Shown here: positions 59,136 through 64,000 of the stretch, one piece after another
Position numbering within the stretch: position 1 is the first letter of the stretch
Layout of the letters: each line of letters opens with the position of its first letter
The notes under the pieces: model-generated
What the model was told of the DNA's origin: nothing
Databases searched by the model: none
Seen by the model: the letters and a program-made list of their open reading frames with translations, nothing else
Made by a program: the position numbers and the translations under genes
From: Acheta domesticus
Taxonomy: Eukaryota; Arthropoda; Insecta; Orthoptera; Gryllidae
Assembly (NCBI GenBank): GCA_031308135.1
Contig: JAHLJT010002884.1
Span: 1 to 64,000 of the forward strand
Length of the DNA: 64,000 nt
Direction of reading: 5' to 3'

Positions 59136-60128
59136 AGATTAGATTAGATTTATTTAAACTGCAATTGGGCATAACCCGGTGGCAGCTAATTACAAAACCA
59201 TAAATATACACCAACTCTCAGTAACATAGAACACTAATACCAATTCTAATTATAATAATAATAATAATAATAATAACAACAACAACAACAACAAGAATAA
59301 GAATAAGGTAATATAACTAGCAAATTATACACTAATTATAGTAATAATAATGGTAAAATAATAAAAATATTGGTAAAATAATGATAATAATATAAAACTG
59401 ATTGATTCATTAAACATTAAATTACATGTGAGAGAAAAGAAAAAGAAGAGAAAAAACCCACACTGCACTAGGATCACACTGCACTTCACTTCACTAAGAC
59501 TTGAAAACATTTCCTTCTTTATTTCTCTGCTATACACTGCACGACACTTCACTTCACAATTGAACACTTATGCATCGATATATAACCCACTATTCTCCCT
59601 CATTTACTTAACAATACCCTAAATTAATTTCGTTAACTGTTGAACGCTTTGAGGAAAGGGTTCAAAGGTTTTTGCAGACAATCTATTCCATTCTGTAATC
59701 GTTCGATTTGTAAAAGAAAATTTCCCGACATCCGTTCTCTTCTGTCTTAAATTTATTTTGTGCCTGTGATCCACTCTACTGATGTATGTACGAATACATA
59801 GCCGCCGACTAATTTCTTTCCAAGCTGATTGACCATTATCAGCTTTATACTAGGCGCAGAGTCTTGCTACTGATCGTCTGTTTTTGAGTGAAACCCACCC
59901 TGCCATTTTCTTGTCCCTGAAAGTAAATTTAGCTGCCCTATGCTGAATCCTTTCCAAGTGTTTACACTGCATAATCTTGTGCGGATCCCAACAAATTGTT
60001 CCATATTCGAATATCGGACGAACAAGAGATAAATAAGCAATTTCCCTCGCGTTTGCCGTATTCTTTTTTAGGATGCGCATTACAAAGTGAAGAGATTTCC
60101 AGGCTTTCCCTACAACAAAATCAAACAA
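59136..60128 (-). mobile_element. 5'-truncated LINE, 3' end only
   Basis: The minus strand carries the end of a reverse-transcriptase ORF, about 0.5 kb of 3' untranslated DNA containing (TAA)n/(CAA)n runs (59252-59292), and an AATCT-repeat tail at 59136-59151. 5' truncation at about 60128 is typical of target-primed integration. It differs from the LINE at 35.2-39.0 kb in tail and protein. Confidence 0.85.
59640..60128 (-). pseudogene. LINE ORF2 carboxyl-terminal fragment
   Basis: VGKAWKSLHFVMRILKK, LAYLSLVRPIFEYGTICWDP-type sequence (slightly altered to IAYLSLVRPIFEYGT) and HLERIQHRAAKFTFRD are classic for the region after reverse transcriptase in insect LINEs. After a stop following RSVARLCA, the other frame continues through a KFSFTNRTITEWNRLS-like motif to about 59640. 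It contains no catalytic residues. Confidence 0.88.
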
Positions 60129-60451
60129 ATTTTGTTACTGAATAGTTGAAAATCAAATGTGTTCGACTCCTTTTCCCCGTTTACACGCGAGGGAATTAGC
60201 AGGGCTGCAGAGATTTACTCTTTGGGGCCGGTAGCTGAGCGAGGAGTCTGCCAGTGGATAGACATCGGCTGGCTCTGCCCAGCTGCAGCCTAGGCTGTCG
60301 GCAGGCACGGACTTGTACAGCGATACACGCCCACGTCTCGACCAGGCAAATTCACCTCGTCACCTGACGTTGTGGGAAAGTAGAGTTGTTTGTGTGATTT
60401 TCGTTCGTGTTTTCTTTACGAAACAATTAATGAAGCTAAAGATATACAGTG
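60129..60451. other. GC-richer DNA between LINE fragment and inverted-repeat element
   Basis: Contains a CAGCTGCAGCC-type palindromic patch near 60282-60292. No gene recognised. Confidence 0.4.
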
Positions 60452-60783
60452 GATTTCACCAACACTCGTGAAATCTCACTTGATCGTCATTTGTGACGAA
60501 CGTCAAAATATTCACGCATCGTTACGCTTCACCAACGCTTTTCTGTTAGCATTGACGCCCCGTTAACTTTGACGATTCGTCAAGGATCGTTTGTCGATTT
60601 TTTTCTCCTCGTACAGAGGTTGGCTATCATGTCGGGTTACAACGCGGTTCCGCATTGGCTTTTGAACCTGTTGCCTACTGAAGACGAACTATTATTTTGG
60701 TAGGTTGGTACGAAGTCCACAGTAGATTTCGTGGTTCGCACATGAAGAAAATCACATATTTGCACATTAACGAAGAAATACAT

Positions 60784-61525
60784 TTTTACTTTCTCGCCTT
60801 ACGAATACTTCGTAAGAAGAGAAAGTTATGTAATCATGCGGCGGAAAACGGGGAATTTTCGCCAGAAAATCTCTTATAGCAGGGGTCTGGTGACAGAAAA
60901 GTGGATAAAACCTGTTGCTAAATTTAGGGGAAAAAATCCTCTATCTCGTGGTGTAGTCAAAATCCATGATTTGTTGCTTCTTCATACTTCAAAATCGATT
61001 GACGGCATTCCGTCCGTCTGTCCGTCTGTGGTAAACGCTAGCGCCTAAACCGTTCGGTCGATTTTCTTCAAAATTGATATTCCCCCATAGTTTTGACTCG
61101 TCTCAAGGCCTCTTGAATTTGAAACCGATATCTTAGTATTTGAGGATACTTTACATAAAGCCCATTTTGAGATTTTATGAATTAAAAAAATGGCTCCAAA
61201 TTTTTTGATTATATTTTGTTGTTGAATAGTGCGAAGAACGTTGAAGGGAATGACGTAGGCATCATTTTCGTTGATTGGCCCTATTTTTCGAAAATTGCAA
61301 AAAACTTTTTAAAAACGGCACAATTGAAGATAGAGATTTTCACCTCAGACAAAGTAGGTTGTACAAAATTAGCACTTCAAATTAGGTCATGTACCATTTT
61401 TTGGAAAAACGAATAGTTTTTGCGTAAATTGCGATTCAAATTTACAAAAAAATTTATCTCAAAAACCGCTCCAAATTTTTTCTTTAAATTTTCTGCACGT
61501 GTGTATGAAGGGAAGGTAAATATAT
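60784..61525 (-). repeat. ACTAGTGGTGC-family copy, minus orientation
   Basis: It starts with the terminal hairpin ACTTTCTC...GAGAAAGT (60788-60826) around a CTTACGAATACTTCGTAAG stem-loop, then AGTTATGTAATC. It proceeds through the complement of the 3' half to CAAAAACCGCTCCAAATTTT (61451). The other end is replaced by the element starting at 61531. Confidence 0.8.
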
Positions 61526-61530
61526 AAATA

Positions 61531-62312
61531 AACTAGTGGTGCTATAGAATGGCACATACTTTCTCGCAGTAGTTATTTTCCAAATGCCGATCATCCGATA
61601 AATTATGTGGAGTAAACAGTTCACCGCTGCCTTTCTTGGTCATGTTTTTTTAAAGACATGTTTTTCGCATGTTGACAATTACCGGCTTCGTAATGATAGA
61701 ACAGATACAAGTACGTTTTGACTGAAATAAAAACAGTTGTTCCGCAAGTCGGTTTCGTAGTGCGGTTGGTTAATGCTCCTTCGGGTTGTGATCTTCAATA
61801 AGGAAGGTACCGAGTTCGATCCCTCGGGGGGAATTTTAATTTGATGAATGTGATGTTGTAGGAAAAAACATTGAAGAGTGTAGATACTTTATTGAAAATC
61901 ATTTGAAGTATTTCTACTCACGAATATGTTCAATATAGATAAATAGACAGGACTTGTCTGTGTTTTCCCTAACTGCGTTTTTTAAACAATTTTTCAACTC
62001 TGTTATTCGATTTCTGAAGCGTATGACATGTCAAATGAACAGTTGTCTAGTATATATCTGTATGAACCCATTTAAGTAAAATTATGAGTATTTCCGTCGG
62101 TTCTATTCTTTTATGGCTCTGTTCGACAGAGGTGGTGTTTTTGTTACGTAGTGGTATAAGTGCCGGTTCGTTGAATTTGAGTTTCGTTTGTCGGGTCTCG
62201 GTACCGAAATAGTTTGCTGGTATAGTACACTTTTGCTGGTTTATGGAGTAGTGGAATAATGACCGTATAGAAGCAGAGCGAGAAAGTATGTGCGTTGGAA
62301 GCACCACTAGTT
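61531..62312. mobile_element. 0.78-kb non-autonomous inverted-repeat element with tRNA-like interior
   Basis: About 35-bp inverted ends: ACTAGTGGTGCT at 61532 and its complement ending at 62312. The inner parts CACATACTTTCTCG (61553-61566) and CGAGAAAGTATGTG (62279-62292) are exactly complementary. Between them the ends differ slightly. The interior is non-coding apart from a tRNA-like stretch at 61757-61835. The ends match those of the larger ACTAGTGGTGC family, so this is probably a miniature member. Confidence 0.8.
61757..61835 (+). repeat. tRNA-like sequence inside the miniature element
   Basis: TAGTGCGGTTGGTTAATGC resembles an A box, and GGTACCGAGTTCGATCCCTC resembles a B box, about 50 bases apart, as in a tRNA. 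The acceptor arms do not pair convincingly by eye, so this is called tRNA-like rather than a tRNA gene. Confidence 0.55.
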
Positions 62313-62869
62313 TTTATTTCTGAATAGTTCTAATTCAATTCCCCTGAAGACAAAATTTGCACATGTGTGCAGTCTGTCATCGTTGTATCTCCAGAAATGT
62401 TCGCTATTATAAAAAAATGTGTTTTTGGTTAGGGTTCGGCACCCCATGGAAATACCACATTCTATGGGCATAGAGAAGGATTTGCGAAAGAAACAATATT
62501 TCTATTTACGCAATAGCTCTCTGTGATGACAAAATTCCATTGCAATTGTCGGAGAAAATGTCATGCAGCATATAATATTCAAGATATTTACTGGGCATGG
62601 GCGTTTATTTATTTGTTTGAGGGATATTCCAAACGCAGTTTTATTTGTTCTATATTCGATATTCTCGATATGAATTGAAGATCTTCCAATTATTAAAAAG
62701 TATATATTTTTGAACAATGGCTTGTTCTAGATCCATGGTTTGTAATTATGCAAAAGTTAAGCATCAAAATTATCTCCCATGATATCACACATACCCCACT
62801 TGAACAGCAAAAAGTAAAATAACTAGTTTAATGAAATACAATGCACGCGTTTGATTCACCCTAACCTCA
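62313..62869. other. AT-rich interior of the palindrome-rich element
   Basis: No convincing coding sequence on either strand. It could hold decayed transposase, but no motif was recognised. Confidence 0.4.
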
Positions 62870-63047
62870 CAACAGCAGTTTAACGAATCGTCAAAGACGT
62901 TGAAGGCGGGGTGCTGATCCATCAAAATTTGACGAATACTTTGACGATCGTCAGGCGGAAAGACCTTGGTGAAACGTAAATAAGGCGTTTGACGCGCCGT
63001 CAATGGTTTGACGTCCGTCAAAGCTGCTGATCAGCGTTGGTGAAATC

Positions 63048-63874
63048 GAACGAAAGTGTTGCAGACAATGTCCCACTGACTATGCCTCAAAACCTAAAGC
63101 TATAGTGTTGCAGAGAATGTCCCACTATGTCTCATAACTTCTAAACGGTTCACCATATCGAAAGGTAGTTTTCGATACCCGAAATTCGGAATCATGAGTC
63201 AAGTAATACGCCGTAGACAGAAATAGTAGCGACACGTAGTAATAAACCGTGTTAGATAGGAAGAGACTTTTGAAATATGCATCAAAGTAGACATGACAAT
63301 GAATGAACTTCCAGGGTGAGAATTATTTGAAAGAAACAAAATGATATCTTTTAAATGTATTGATACAGTAGTGACTCAGATGGACTATAGATTTCAAGAT
63401 TTCGAAAACTTTCATTTTATTGAATTTCTTGATGAAAAGCAGTTTTCTATCTACAAAGCGTCTTTCGTTAAGAAAAGTTTTCTTTCCTAATAAAAAATCC
63501 ATGCCTTGACAGAGAGCAGCTTCGAAATGAACTGACAAATGTATACATTAATACAGCAAAACATAATAAACAACATGCATGCAGTTTTTTTGCTGAAGTA
63601 TTTGTTAGACAAATTGGTCTAGAAAAATATATCAAGAGATGGCTTGGTTGATACAACTCAGTCTAACTTTCCCTTTATATAAAGCATTATCTGAGAAGAT
63701 TACATTAAAGAGCTAAGACATTCCTTAAATATTCCATGGGAAATTAACTGAGCAAAAACGAAAGCTTTAAAGAACAAATTATCGTCGTTTTTGTTGAATA
63801 AAAAAACAATGAATGGAGCTAATTTACAAAAATATGTAAGATAAGATTTTCAGAATACCCAAATGCATGACTCT
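63048..63874. other. Right interior of the hAT-like insertion
   Basis: Short repeats of TGTTGCAGA(C/G)AATGTCCCACT occur at 63057 and 63104 (direct repeat, about 47 bases apart). Otherwise AT-rich without a recognised gene. Confidence 0.45.
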
Positions 63875-64000
63875 AGCTTCGCCACTGTATTTTAGGTGTC
63901 AGGCACTATCCTCGTTCATCAGCCAAAATAAAATTCTCTAAGTATAATTCTTTTCAACAAATCTTTACTACTAAACCCCTGTTGATAGCCTTAACTTGTG

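Larger units (their letters stand above)
60452..63047. mobile_element. Inverted-repeat element with TTTGACG/CGTCAAA palindromes (unclassified)
   Basis: The ends share GATTTCACCAAC(A/G)CT (60452-60466 and, inverted, 63033-63047). Both subterminal regions (60480-60600 and 62870-63030) are packed with TTGACG and CGTCAA half-sites that form palindromes such as TTTGACGATTCGTCAA (60577) and TTTGACGGACGTCAAA on the right. The terminal motif TTCACCAACG recurs internally at about 60531. A possible first coding exon begins with ATG at 60629 (MSGYNAVPHWLLNLL). No transposase core is visible. Two other elements sit inside. Target duplication not determined. Confidence 0.6.
59042..63887. mobile_element. 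hAT-like insertion (4.85 kb) holding nested elements
   Basis: The ends are inverted repeats CAGTGGCGAAGCT (59042-59054 and 63875-63887), flanked by TCTTTTAG and TATTTTAG, an 8-bp duplication with one mismatch. The flanks join into a continuous tRNA-like repeat unit when the insertion is removed, which is strong independent support. An 8-bp duplication and CAGTGG-type ends are hallmarks of hAT. No hAT transposase was recognised; the interior is taken up by a LINE fragment and an inverted-repeat element that entered later or were carried along. Confidence 0.72.

Noticed and set aside
61757..61835. Functional tRNA gene
   Set aside because: A- and B-box-like motifs are present, but acceptor and anticodon stems do not pair convincingly by eye.

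Overview
This is non-bacterial DNA, almost certainly from an arthropod. The mix of piggyBac, mariner, Ty3/gypsy, RTE-like and CR1/Jockey-like LINEs, the spliceosomal introns, and an exon of the arthropod chemosensory ionotropic receptor (IR) family point to an insect with a large, transposon-rich, AT-rich genome. A polyneopteran (cockroach, termite, cricket or stick-insect grade) is my guess; the order is inference. Almost the whole window is layered mobile-element debris. No RNA gene, CRISPR array or bacterial-type operon is present.

Layout. 1-4.1 kb: a piggyBac element (2-2102) sits inside an antisense LINE, six codons into the LINE's ORF2. 4.1-9.9 kb: AT-rich DNA with a GC-rich island and a degenerate ~29-bp tandem repeat. 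10.0-13.1 kb: two diverged Ty3/gypsy remnants, tail to tail, with (AT)n tracts at the centre and both outer edges. 15.0-17.5 kb: a three-exon, nearly intact gene for a DDE-like, transposase-like protein. 19.6-20.8 kb: mariner pseudogene 1. 20.9-24.1 kb: a complete ~3.2-kb RTE-like LINE with a 13-bp target-site duplication. 24.7-25.0 kb (minus): an IR exon. 26.75 kb: a clean 36-codon exon of unknown protein. 28.2-29.1 kb: mariner pseudogene 2.

29-62 kb is dominated by one non-coding repeat family, called here the ACTAGTGGTGC family after its start. It occurs in both orientations, once as a 3.6-kb unit with arms over 1 kb and perfect 28-bp ends (48751-52393). Interleaved are a 7-unit minisatellite (32.2-33.0 kb), a second piggyBac element (33.2-34.9 kb), a CR1/Jockey-like LINE (35.2-39.0 kb), a diverged tandem duplication (about 40.2-43.8 against 43.8-48.3 kb) holding tRNA-headed SINEs, and a 178-bp five-unit repeat carrying a tRNA-like B box.

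59.0-63.9 kb is a nest: an insertion with hAT-like ends and a near-perfect 8-bp duplication (59042-63887) contains a 5'-truncated LINE and a 2.6-kb inverted-repeat element rich in TTTGACG/CGTCAAA palindromes. That element holds an ACTAGTGGTGC-family fragment and a 0.78-kb inverted-repeat element with an internal tRNA-like region. The host genes represented are fragments only: the IR exon and the 26.75-kb exon. The strongest candidates for something poorly described are the intron-bearing transposase-like gene, the long-inverted-repeat family with its co-varying terminal hairpin, and the palindrome-rich element at 60.4-63.0 kb.
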